DNA of 64,000 nt from an uncultured Clostridia bacterium (GTDB lineage: Bacteria > Bacillota > Clostridia > Oscillospirales > Acutalibacteraceae). Positions 52,545 to 58,934 of this stretch are shown piece by piece. The stretch is taken from positions 128,492-192,491 of the forward strand of contig CALFTN010000059.1 of NCBI GenBank assembly GCA_937916395.1, written 5' to 3'. Numbering within the stretch: the stretch's first letter is position 1; every line of letters begins with the position of its first letter. Position numbers and translations under genes: made by a program. The notes beneath the pieces were generated by a model. The model saw only the letters and a program-made list of their open reading frames with translations, was not told the DNA's origin and made no database searches.

Positions 52545-53555
52545 ATGTGTAAATCAAAACAAAACCATTTTAATTATGGAATTAGTTTGCTCAAAGTATT
52601 TATGAGTTTTGTTGTTGTGTTGTGTCATTGTTGGCAAAACACAACAACATTATCATCTGTAAAATCTTTATTGTCTATGGCAGTACCTACATTTATGTTT
52701 GTTTCTTTTTTTTTAACCCAAAAAGGTTTCATGAAAAAAGATTTAAAATATATGAGAAAAAGAATGTGGAAACTTGTTTTTCCACAAATAGTATGGTCAT
52801 TTGTATATTTTATCGCTTATTGGGTGTTAAATAGATCCAGGGACTTATTGCCGTTGGTATGGCAAGTTTTTACAGGCCACAGTCCTAATCTTAATCCTGC
52901 AATGTGGTTTCAGGTGAATTTAATTGTTTTTTCTGTATTGTTTTTTATAATATTCTATTGTTGTAATGAGAAGGTTGGAATAATAATTATTTCTATGCTT
53001 TTTGCACTGTGTTTGTTTTTACAATATAGTGAGTTTAATTATAGTTTATTTGGGGAATTGAGGTATGAACTTTCATATCCGTTAGGACGATTAGCAGAGG
53101 TTTTTCCAGCAGCTATATTAGGATTTATTGCATCGAAATATAATTTGTTAGTAATTAGCAAAAATAATAAAAACATAAATGTTTTAATAGGTTTTGTTTT
53201 AGCTATTTGTTTTCTTGCATTGGATAGTTATTTGCCTTTTCCTCATCTGAATTTCCAATATGCAGGAATTTGGAAAATTGGTTTTGCATTTGGAATAACA
53301 ATGTTTGCATATAATATTGATTTTGGATTTTTAATCAACCCTAAGAAGAGTTTTATTTTTAACATTACAAATTTTACGCAAGGTATTTATTGTAGCCATA
53401 ATTTAATTTGTGCGGTTCTTTATGGTTTGATTTCAGTTTATACGCAAGGAGAGACAGGAAGATTTTATCAATGTATAATTATATACATTATATGTTATAT
53501 TATGTGCTGGATATTGAGTAAGTTTCAATTAAAATGGATTAAAAACTTGATATAA
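52545..53555 (+). CDS. Acyltransferase-3 family membrane protein
   Basis: A 336-residue integral membrane protein with about ten helices. FNYGISLLKVFMSFVVVLCH with the conserved His of acyltransferase 3 (here CHCW, near residue 28), followed by a later KRMWKLVFPQIVWSFVYFIA with the family Arg/Pro pattern. It probably transfers acetyl or another acyl group to a sugar of the exported glycan. A CGGAGC site lies before the ATG, 15 bases after the GT11 stop. Last intact gene of the plus-strand polysaccharide operon. Confidence 0.85.
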   Translation: MCKSKQNHFNYGISLLKVFMSFVVVLCHCWQNTTTLSSVKSLLSMAVPTFMFVSFFLTQKGFMKKDLKYMRKRMWKLVFPQIVWSFVYFIAYWVLNRSRDLLPLVWQVFTGHSPNLNPAMWFQVNLIVFSVLFFIIFYCCNEKVGIIIISMLFALCLFLQYSEFNYSLFGELRYELSYPLGRLAEVFPAAILGFIASKYNLLVISKNNKNINVLIGFVLAICFLALDSYLPFPHLNFQYAGIWKIGFAFGITMFAYNIDFGFLINPKKSFIFNITNFTQGIYCSHNLICAVLYGLISVYTQGETGRFYQCIIIYIICYIMCWILSKFQLKWIKNLI

Positions 53556-53767
53556 TCTATATATTGAAAAAGTCACTTTTCAGAAACGAAAATCTTTACT
53601 ATATGATAGAAAGAGTTAAAAAGAAGTTAATAAAATAACCCAGCCCATTTATGGTTGAATTGCCACAAATTGTACGGACAGATGGTGGGGAATATTAAAT
53701 TTTAAAGTTTAAACTGATTTGGATATTTCATCGGATTAAGTTTTGTATTAAACTGTAATCATTCTTT
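53556..53767. other. Gene-free stretch at the end of the plus-strand polysaccharide operon
   Basis: This AT-rich 212-base stretch between convergent genes has no convincing ORF. A weak hairpin GAAAAAGTCACTTTTC lies near 53567-53582 with no clear T-tract. A short in-frame run reading MIERVKKKLIK, then LPQIVRTDGGEY in another frame, may be leftovers of lost genes, but no family was recognised. Confidence 0.3.
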
Positions 53768-54175
53768 TTATAACAAGTATAAGTAAAAACCTTTATGTAT
53801 GTTTTTTCTTTCAATATATTTATTTATCTTAATAAAGCCGTTTTTTCTAAAAATAAAAGATTTGTTGTCTTCAAGTTTAATTAAAATAAATCCTGTGTTA
53901 ATTGTATTTTTCATATCTTGAACAAACAAATAAAGAATAAGTTCTTCGTTTGAGTCATCTAATGCTTCAAATTTTTCTATTTTAATTAAAGGATGATGTA
54001 AAAGCGTTTCTAATGATATCTCAATTTTTCCTAAAACCTCAGTGTTTTTTACATATACGTAATTAGAAAATAGATATTTATTTTTAGTGTGTAATTTATG
54101 CAAAATCATACCTCGTGATTTTTTTACCTCTTTTAATTCTTCTAATAATTTTTCTATATTAGTTTTTGTTGTCAT
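53768..54175 (-). CDS. Hypothetical protein
   Basis: A 135-residue protein of no recognised family. It begins MTTKTNIEKLLEELKEVKKS, a probable amphipathic helix, and continues as alternating charged and hydrophobic stretches that look like a compact alpha/beta domain (VYVKNTEVLGKIEISLETLL, EELILYLFVQDMKNTINTGF, IRKNGFIKINKYIERKN-like tail). No signal peptide or membrane helix. The ATG at 54175 has an AGGAGATG site, ruling out the longer in-frame start at 54229. It lies opposite to the polysaccharide operon, inside its decayed end, so it may be an insertion passenger. Confidence 0.6.
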   Translation of the reverse strand: MTTKTNIEKLLEELKEVKKSRGMILHKLHTKNKYLFSNYVYVKNTEVLGKIEISLETLLHHPLIKIEKFEALDDSNEELILYLFVQDMKNTINTGFILIKLEDNKSFIFRKNGFIKINKYIERKNIHKGFYLYLL

Positions 54176-54254
54176 AAAATCATCTCCTAATAATATAATA
54201 GCCAAAAAAGTAATCTTTTCATTATTCAAATATGAGTTCTATTACAATTGCTAA

Positions 54255-54404
54255 GAAATTATATCAAATTCAACATTTTCGTGGTGGGCACAATATCTTG
54301 GTGAATACGAAAACAAGGTTGTTGTAGCTCCATCAGAATGGAATAGAGAAGTTGACGATTGTAGTGGAATTTATATGCCAGATTGGGAAATAGTTGAGGT
54401 TTAA
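54255..54404 (+). pseudogene. Truncated C-terminal relic of a GT11 fucosyltransferase
   Basis: A 49-codon reading frame with no start reads EIISNSTFSWWAQYLGEYEN, then VVVAPSEWNREVDDCSGIYM and PDWEIVEV-stop. The ISNSTFSWW block is GT11 motif III, and the following residues match GT11 tails in length and hydrophobic pattern. The upstream motifs I and II are missing and an in-frame TAA precedes the block. It is clearly distinct from the intact GT11 at 51675 (NSSFSWWGAW), so it is not a recent partial copy of that gene. Confidence 0.85.
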
Positions 54405-54506
54405 ATATAGGAGTATACCGGCAGAAATAAAATCTTTTCGAACAACATTTTAACGATTTTATCATTGCTTTACAAAATGGGCTTCCCTAGACAAACAATT
54501 TTATAA
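54405..54506. other. Intergenic remainder after the GT11 relic
   Basis: About 100 bases between the relic stop and the terminator hold no ORF or motif I can support. Confidence 0.4.
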
Positions 54507-54550
54507 AACAACCCGTAAACAAAAATGTTACGGGTTGTTTTTATTTTCTT
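54505..54550. terminator. Bidirectional intrinsic terminator
   Basis: A perfect 12-base stem AACAACCCGTAA / TTACGGGTTGTT (54507-54518 with 54528-54539), followed by TTTATTTT on the plus strand and TTATAAAATTG on the minus. It can close both the plus-strand polysaccharide operon scar and the minus-strand fucosidase-DUF4886-HAD operon. Confidence 0.85.
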
Positions 54551-54656
54551 ATAAATTCAATAATTTCACATCAAATCTACCATTCTTTTTAAAATACAGT
54601 AAATTGCAAATCTTTTTCTATAATTTCATTAGCTCTCAAAAACTTCAAATATAATG

Positions 54657-55400
54657 TCAACAATCAATTTCCCTTTCAATTAACTCTGTTATACCCTCTG
54701 TCACATAATCTGCAATATCTTTAATTGACTGCACACCGTTTGCCATAGCATAGGAACGGAACTCTTTAATCATGTGGGTATCGTTTATATTATCGCCAAC
54801 AGTTATCATATCTTCATATTTACCGCCGACAAGCTCTAAATAATCGTAAAGCCCTTTTGCCTTGTTAATTTTTGCAGAAACAATATCGATACAATTGCCA
54901 TTCTGCAATGGATTTAATATGTCACCGAATTTTTCCTTTATTGCGTTCGTCACCATAAGGGCTTCTTCGTCATCCTCTAAAATGGTACTTACCTGATTAA
55001 AATATTTCAATTCTGGTAAAGTTTTACGTGTAAATTCGTCGGGTAATCTGTCATCATCATTCTCGTCAATTATGTATGTTCTTTCACAATGAATAGCAGC
55101 CCAATCTGCACCGAGTGAAAAAAGAAAGTCTAAAAATGGTCTTAAAAGCTCACCATCAACTCGGTCATCCTTTATTATCTTGCCGTCAGTAGTTAAAATT
55201 ACTGCACCATTACACGCTAAAAGGAAATCTAAATCGAGGTTATCATTTTTATATATTTTTAAAAGGTCATCTGGCATTCTGCCACTTACAATACCGAATT
55301 TGTTACCCCTTTCACGCCATTCTTTTATTGTTTTTCTTTTTTTCTCATCAATTCCGCCGTGGTTTAAAGTACCATCGTAGTCACTTGCTATAATTTTCAT
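54657..55400 (-). CDS. HAD superfamily (Cof-type) phosphatase
   Basis: A 247-residue Cof-type haloacid dehalogenase hydrolase. Motif I is IIASDYDGTLNHGG (nucleophile Asp in DxD), motif II the FGIVSGRMPDD segment, and motif IV is ITVGDNINDTHMIKEF near residue 200; a C2-type cap lies between. It dephosphorylates a small phosphorylated metabolite, often a sugar phosphate. It begins two bases after the DUF4886 gene, so the two are co-transcribed with the GH151-like gene. Confidence 0.92.
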   Translation of the reverse strand: MKIIASDYDGTLNHGGIDEKKRKTIKEWRERGNKFGIVSGRMPDDLLKIYKNDNLDLDFLLACNGAVILTTDGKIIKDDRVDGELLRPFLDFLFSLGADWAAIHCERTYIIDENDDDRLPDEFTRKTLPELKYFNQVSTILEDDEEALMVTNAIKEKFGDILNPLQNGNCIDIVSAKINKAKGLYDYLELVGGKYEDMITVGDNINDTHMIKEFRSYAMANGVQSIKDIADYVTEGITELIEREIDC

Positions 55401-55402
55401 TT

Positions 55403-56134
55403 CTACACCTTATCATTTACTGTTTTTATTAACTTTTCGGTTATTCCACAATCAAAATTAAGAAACGGCTGTTCTTTTAACGCTTTGCCAGTCAACTTTT
55501 TTAACCAGACTGCACCAGCTAAAAATCTGCCATAATCTTCAGAGAGATGAAAACTGTCTCGACAGAGTGATATGCCACCATTTTCAAAATCAAATTCAGG
55601 AATATTTTCTCTAACGAACTGTATAACATCACCTGTCGGAATGATTTCTGCATTTATCAAATTACTTGCTTTTTTGCTGGCTTCTTTAATGCGTGAATAC
55701 ATTTCTTTCTGACTACTGTTATAGTTTAAAAAACCTTCGTGTAAAGAACCAATTTCATAGCTCCAGGTTTCGTGAAAATACAACTTAGCTGTTGGTGCTT
55801 TTTCTCTTACAACCTTAACTAAATCAGTTAAATATGGAATAAAGCTTTCAAACATACCACTAAAAGCACTCGCCTGTTGAACAGTTATTACATCCCACTT
55901 ATACATTAAAAGAGCTTCTTCAATACTTATTTTTCTTGTAGCTTCATTTCCGTTAATTTCTAAATCGTAAAAAGCATTATTCCCTACATAATTTTCCCAA
56001 TGCGTCTGAAGTGAGCAACCACCAATAAAAAGATTATAGCACTCTAACTCAACACCATTCTGCACTGATATATCGTACAGATACCTTTGTGCATCTGTTG
56101 AAAAGCTGTTGCCTATTGATAATATTTTAATCAT
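55403..56134 (-). CDS. DUF4886 (SGNH-like) protein
   Basis: A 243-residue protein of the DUF4886 family, a SGNH-hydrolase-like fold. ILSIGNSFSTDAQRYLYDIS carries the GNSFS block with the nucleophile Ser, FIGGCSLQTHWENY the Gly block, VITVQQASAFSGMF the Asn-equivalent region, and RDSFHLSEDYGRFLAG the C-terminal D-x-x-H dyad. Family members are thought to be carbohydrate esterases. It has no signal peptide. It overlaps the upstream GH151-like gene by eight bases (56127-56134). Removing acyl groups from fucosylated oligosaccharides is a reasonable but untested role. Confidence 0.85.
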   Translation of the reverse strand: MIKILSIGNSFSTDAQRYLYDISVQNGVELECYNLFIGGCSLQTHWENYVGNNAFYDLEINGNEATRKISIEEALLMYKWDVITVQQASAFSGMFESFIPYLTDLVKVVREKAPTAKLYFHETWSYEIGSLHEGFLNYNSSQKEMYSRIKEASKKASNLINAEIIPTGDVIQFVRENIPEFDFENGGISLCRDSFHLSEDYGRFLAGAVWLKKLTGKALKEQPFLNFDCGITEKLIKTVNDKV

Positions 56135-58073
56135 AAATTACCACCATTGCATGAATATCTACTTTTGGAACCGTGAATTTAACTTCGTTATTTACATATT
56201 CAAATGCTATTTCTTCGCTCTGTGGCTCTATAACTACTTTGCTCGGTTTTTTGTTATATTTCACGGAGCAATTTATATTGCATAGTGGAACAGTATCTTC
56301 TATAACCTCTGTGTTTCTGCCACGGACTGTTGTGTGAGCATATAAAAGGTGTAGCATACTTCTTTTTTCATTTTCCTGACGAGTTAAGGTAACAACAGCT
56401 TTGTCTGGAATATCCACTGCGACAGTTGCATCCCCACCAAGCATTTTTTTCATAATTGCCTTAAAAAGCTCTTTAAAGCAAAGGTGTCCGTGATTTGCGT
56501 AAGCCGAGAAAATATCCCAACCGATATATGCAATATTATTACTGATAACAGCACCTGGGTATTCTTCTTCAGGATTATTTGGTGTATGTGCATGAGAACA
56601 AAAGTGTTCAAGTGTTCTGTTGAAATATGGGTTTTGCATACTCGCAATAATTTCACCATTATTAACCTTGAATTTGTTGAATTCTGCTCTCATTAAATAT
56701 TCTGTATCACCATTGACTGTTTCGTAATGTGGTACTAAATAAGTTGGATTAAATTCATTTTCACCAATGTATTCTGAACCAAAATCGAGTATGAATTTAT
56801 TATCTTTCACAATAGATTTTGCACTTGCAATTACTTTACCACCATTATTTATAAACGCTTTTATCTTTTCTGTGAATTCGTCTGAAATACCATCTACATC
56901 AGGCAAAACAAGTAGTTTATAACCATCAAGGTGCATTGTTTCATCAATAAAATCATAAAGGTAATTGCTTTCAAGCAACATTCTGTTTGCACCTGTGTCT
57001 GCCTTTACATCTCTGTCCCCTGTAATTGCTTCTGCACTTAAAACTGCTATATCTGCTTTTATTTTAGCATCAATTAACCAAGGCTCTTTTTCTTCAATAA
57101 GTGAATACGCTTTTCCAATCAAGTTATATGTAGCCATATTCATTTCGCCAGATGGGTGAAGCTGGTCACCAACAGAGCAACCTGCTCCATTCATAACACT
57201 TAACGCTGTTTCATAAATAAGTGCATTTGGGTGTTTAAAACCACCGAACTCACCCCAGGAATGATGGAATTTACCTGTCATTCCTAAAAACTCTTTATCT
57301 TTAAGAGTTCGTGTATATGCTGCAGAAAGAGGAAAATGGTCGTAACCCCAACCGCCTGTTGGCAAACTTTCAAGCTCTAAATGAGTATTTTTTTCAATAA
57401 AACGGTAATCACCTTTTGGAATATGCCCCTGATTATGAAAAATAGTTGTAGTACTACTATGCTTTCTCACTGCGTTATTTGTCGCTTCAAGATATTTATT
57501 AAAAACAATCTGTGAGAAATTTTCTCTGTCGTTTTCATTTTCAATATTTAAGCCAAGAGCTTTCATATCACTTTTACATTTTTCGCAATAACAGATTTTA
57601 GGCGAAATTATATCAAGAAAAATACCACAAGGATTATATTTCACGATAACTTCTTCAATCTGACTGCATAAAACATCAAGATAACCTGTGTTAAAGCACA
57701 ACTGATGAAAATGAACTTCGTTTTCATATTCCTTTTGTCTTGCTTCATCATCTGTTACAACCCAACGCCATTCTGGGTGTTTTCTGAAATCTTTTTCGTC
57801 AAAACCAGCAGAAATATAAACAGGTGCTTTTACATTTATTTCTTTGCAGGCTTCAAGCTGTGCACCCAATAAATCAAATTTTAATGTAGGGTGCATTTCG
57901 TTTGCTTTAGTTGGGTGATAGGACCAACCGTGATGACATTTTGAAAACACAGTAATAGAATCCACGTGCCCTGCCTTTAAAGCACTCTTAAATTGCTCTT
58001 TATTAAATTTATTACCAACTGTCATAAATTCACTTGTATGAAAATCAAGGTGTACCTGTCTTTTTCTTAACAT
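56127..58073 (-). CDS. GH151-like alpha-L-fucosidase (GHL6-type)
   Basis: A 648-residue intracellular glycosidase. The start MLRKRQVHLDFHTSEFM, then VDSITVFSKCHHGWSYHPTK, CGIFLDIISPKICYCEKCKS, ELESLPTGGWGYDHFPLSAA, GKFHHSWGEFGGFKHPNALI and SVGDQLHPSGEMNMATYNLI form a barrel with a GH42-like trimerisation domain (LVLPDVDGISDEFTEKIKAF) and beta C terminus. From memory these blocks match GH151 alpha-L-fucosidases such as those of bifidobacteria; the hypothetical glycosyl hydrolase 6 family is the alternative label. The ATG at 58073 has a GGAGATG site; the in-frame extension to 58139 would cross the promoter. Confidence 0.75.
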   Translation of the reverse strand: MLRKRQVHLDFHTSEFMTVGNKFNKEQFKSALKAGHVDSITVFSKCHHGWSYHPTKANEMHPTLKFDLLGAQLEACKEINVKAPVYISAGFDEKDFRKHPEWRWVVTDDEARQKEYENEVHFHQLCFNTGYLDVLCSQIEEVIVKYNPCGIFLDIISPKICYCEKCKSDMKALGLNIENENDRENFSQIVFNKYLEATNNAVRKHSSTTTIFHNQGHIPKGDYRFIEKNTHLELESLPTGGWGYDHFPLSAAYTRTLKDKEFLGMTGKFHHSWGEFGGFKHPNALIYETALSVMNGAGCSVGDQLHPSGEMNMATYNLIGKAYSLIEEKEPWLIDAKIKADIAVLSAEAITGDRDVKADTGANRMLLESNYLYDFIDETMHLDGYKLLVLPDVDGISDEFTEKIKAFINNGGKVIASAKSIVKDNKFILDFGSEYIGENEFNPTYLVPHYETVNGDTEYLMRAEFNKFKVNNGEIIASMQNPYFNRTLEHFCSHAHTPNNPEEEYPGAVISNNIAYIGWDIFSAYANHGHLCFKELFKAIMKKMLGGDATVAVDIPDKAVVTLTRQENEKRSMLHLLYAHTTVRGRNTEVIEDTVPLCNINCSVKYNKKPSKVVIEPQSEEIAFEYVNNEVKFTVPKVDIHAMVVIYD

Positions 58074-58110
58074 AAAAACATCTCCGTTTGTAGTGGATTT
58101 TAATACTTTT

Positions 58111-58139
58111 ATTATACGGGATAGTAGCATGATTTGCAA
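58111..58139 (-). promoter_or_regulatory. Promoter of the fucosidase-DUF4886-HAD operon
   Basis: On the minus strand TTGCAA (58134-58139) and TATAAT (58111-58116) have a 17-base spacer. Initiation near 58104 is consistent with the chosen start at 58073. Confidence 0.75.
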
Positions 58140-58144
58140 GATTA

Positions 58145-58173
58145 TTTACAATACTGCCTAAATATGTTATTAT
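58145..58173 (+). promoter_or_regulatory. Divergent promoter of the small membrane protein gene
   Basis: TTTACA (58145-58150) and TATTAT (58168-58173) with a 17-base spacer; the two divergent -35 elements are separated by only five bases. Confidence 0.6.
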
Positions 58174-58190
58174 TCATGTGGTGATTAAAA

Positions 58191-58670
58191 ATGAAAGCTA
58201 AAATATTTTTATCTGCATTTGTTGCTATTCCATTTGCACTTGTAACACATTTTATCTGTTCTAAATACCTTTCTGAATTAGCTCTGGTATCTTCAATTTT
58301 TGCTGGTTTAGGTATGGGGTTAATTTTGTTTTATTTTTTATTGGTTCACGAGAAAGTTATGAACAAAAGATATGCATCCGCCGAAAAAAATATTAAATCT
58401 CCTGTTTTTTACAAAACAAATGGTAATTTTGATTTAGGCACTGGGAAAATCAAAAACGGAAATGTTTATTTGTGTGAAGATGGAATTGCTCTTATAAGTC
58501 TTGATGGAAAACCTTACTCATACGACGAAATTTTAATTAAAGATATTGATAAAGTCGAAATTAATGATTTTAAACTTAAAATATTTACTAAAGACAATCG
58601 CATATTCTTGATTACAACACCAGATGCTAAGAAAGTCATTTCTTCGTTGCAAGATAAAGGCTGGATATAA
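58191..58670 (+). CDS. Hypothetical two-helix membrane protein with PH-like C-terminal domain
   Basis: A 159-residue protein. Two membrane helices (about residues 5-22 and 31-54) are followed by a soluble 100-residue domain of short beta strands, GKIKNGNVYLCEDGIALISL, KPYSYDEILIKDIDKVEIND, FKLKIFTKDNRIFLITTPDA, ending in one helix (KKVISSLQDKGWI). That plan fits a small PH-like or GRAM-like domain; the assignment is by pattern only. The ribosome site is GTGGTG. It stands alone behind its own promoter. Confidence 0.65.
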   Translation: MKAKIFLSAFVAIPFALVTHFICSKYLSELALVSSIFAGLGMGLILFYFLLVHEKVMNKRYASAEKNIKSPVFYKTNGNFDLGTGKIKNGNVYLCEDGIALISLDGKPYSYDEILIKDIDKVEINDFKLKIFTKDNRIFLITTPDAKKVISSLQDKGWI

Positions 58671-58671
58671 A

Positions 58672-58714
58672 TAAACCCACCGCAATTTTAATTCCGATGG
58701 GATTTTTTTAACTT
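58672..58714 (+). terminator. Intrinsic terminator after the small membrane protein gene
   Basis: CCCACCG and CGATGGG pair with one mismatch across an AATT-TT-AATT loop, followed by ATTTTTTT (58709 on). Confidence 0.6.
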
Positions 58715-58726
58715 ATATAATTTTCC

Positions 58727-58899
58727 TGTGATGTTTCTCGCTACGCTCAAAGTGATGTTGTGCTGAAGCACAGTGAAGTTTTACACTAAAAGTGTAAAGT
58801 GATGTTAAGTTTGCCACCATATTTGCGAAGCAAACTTCACTACGAAGTAACTTCACTGCGTCAGCAACTTCACTTGCCGTAAGGCAAACTTAGTCACAA
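58727..58899. repeat. Array of short hairpins punctuated by AGTGATGTT / AACTTCACT
   Basis: This convergent gap holds at least six small hairpins in a row, including TTTACACT-aaa-AGTGTAAA, TTTGC-gaa-GCAAA, TGTGCT-gaa-GCACA and TTGCC-gtaa-GGCAA. The joining pieces are AGTGATGTT or AGTGAAGTT on the left and AACTTCACT on the right, so the entire array is also roughly self-complementary. No coding potential. It resembles dispersed imperfect-palindrome repeats of Clostridial genomes. Similar hairpins appear at the right window edge. Confidence 0.75.
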
Positions 58900-58932
58900 C
58901 AAAAAAACAGTCCTTTCGGACTGTTTTTTGTT
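58898..58932. terminator. Bidirectional intrinsic terminator
   Basis: A perfect stem AAAAAACAGTCC / GGACTGTTTTTT (58902-58913 with 58918-58929), loop TTTC, with A- and T-tracts on both sides. It serves convergent genes ending at 58670 and 58935. Confidence 0.9.
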
Positions 58933-58934
58933 GT

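Noticed and set aside
54259..54465. Minus-strand 68-codon ORF over the GT11 relic
   Set aside because: It is the antisense shadow of the relic, which has recognisable family sequence on the plus strand.
58727..58899. CRISPR array
   Set aside because: The repeats are short, variable and palindromic, joined by 8-9 base pieces; there are no uniform spacers and no cas genes.
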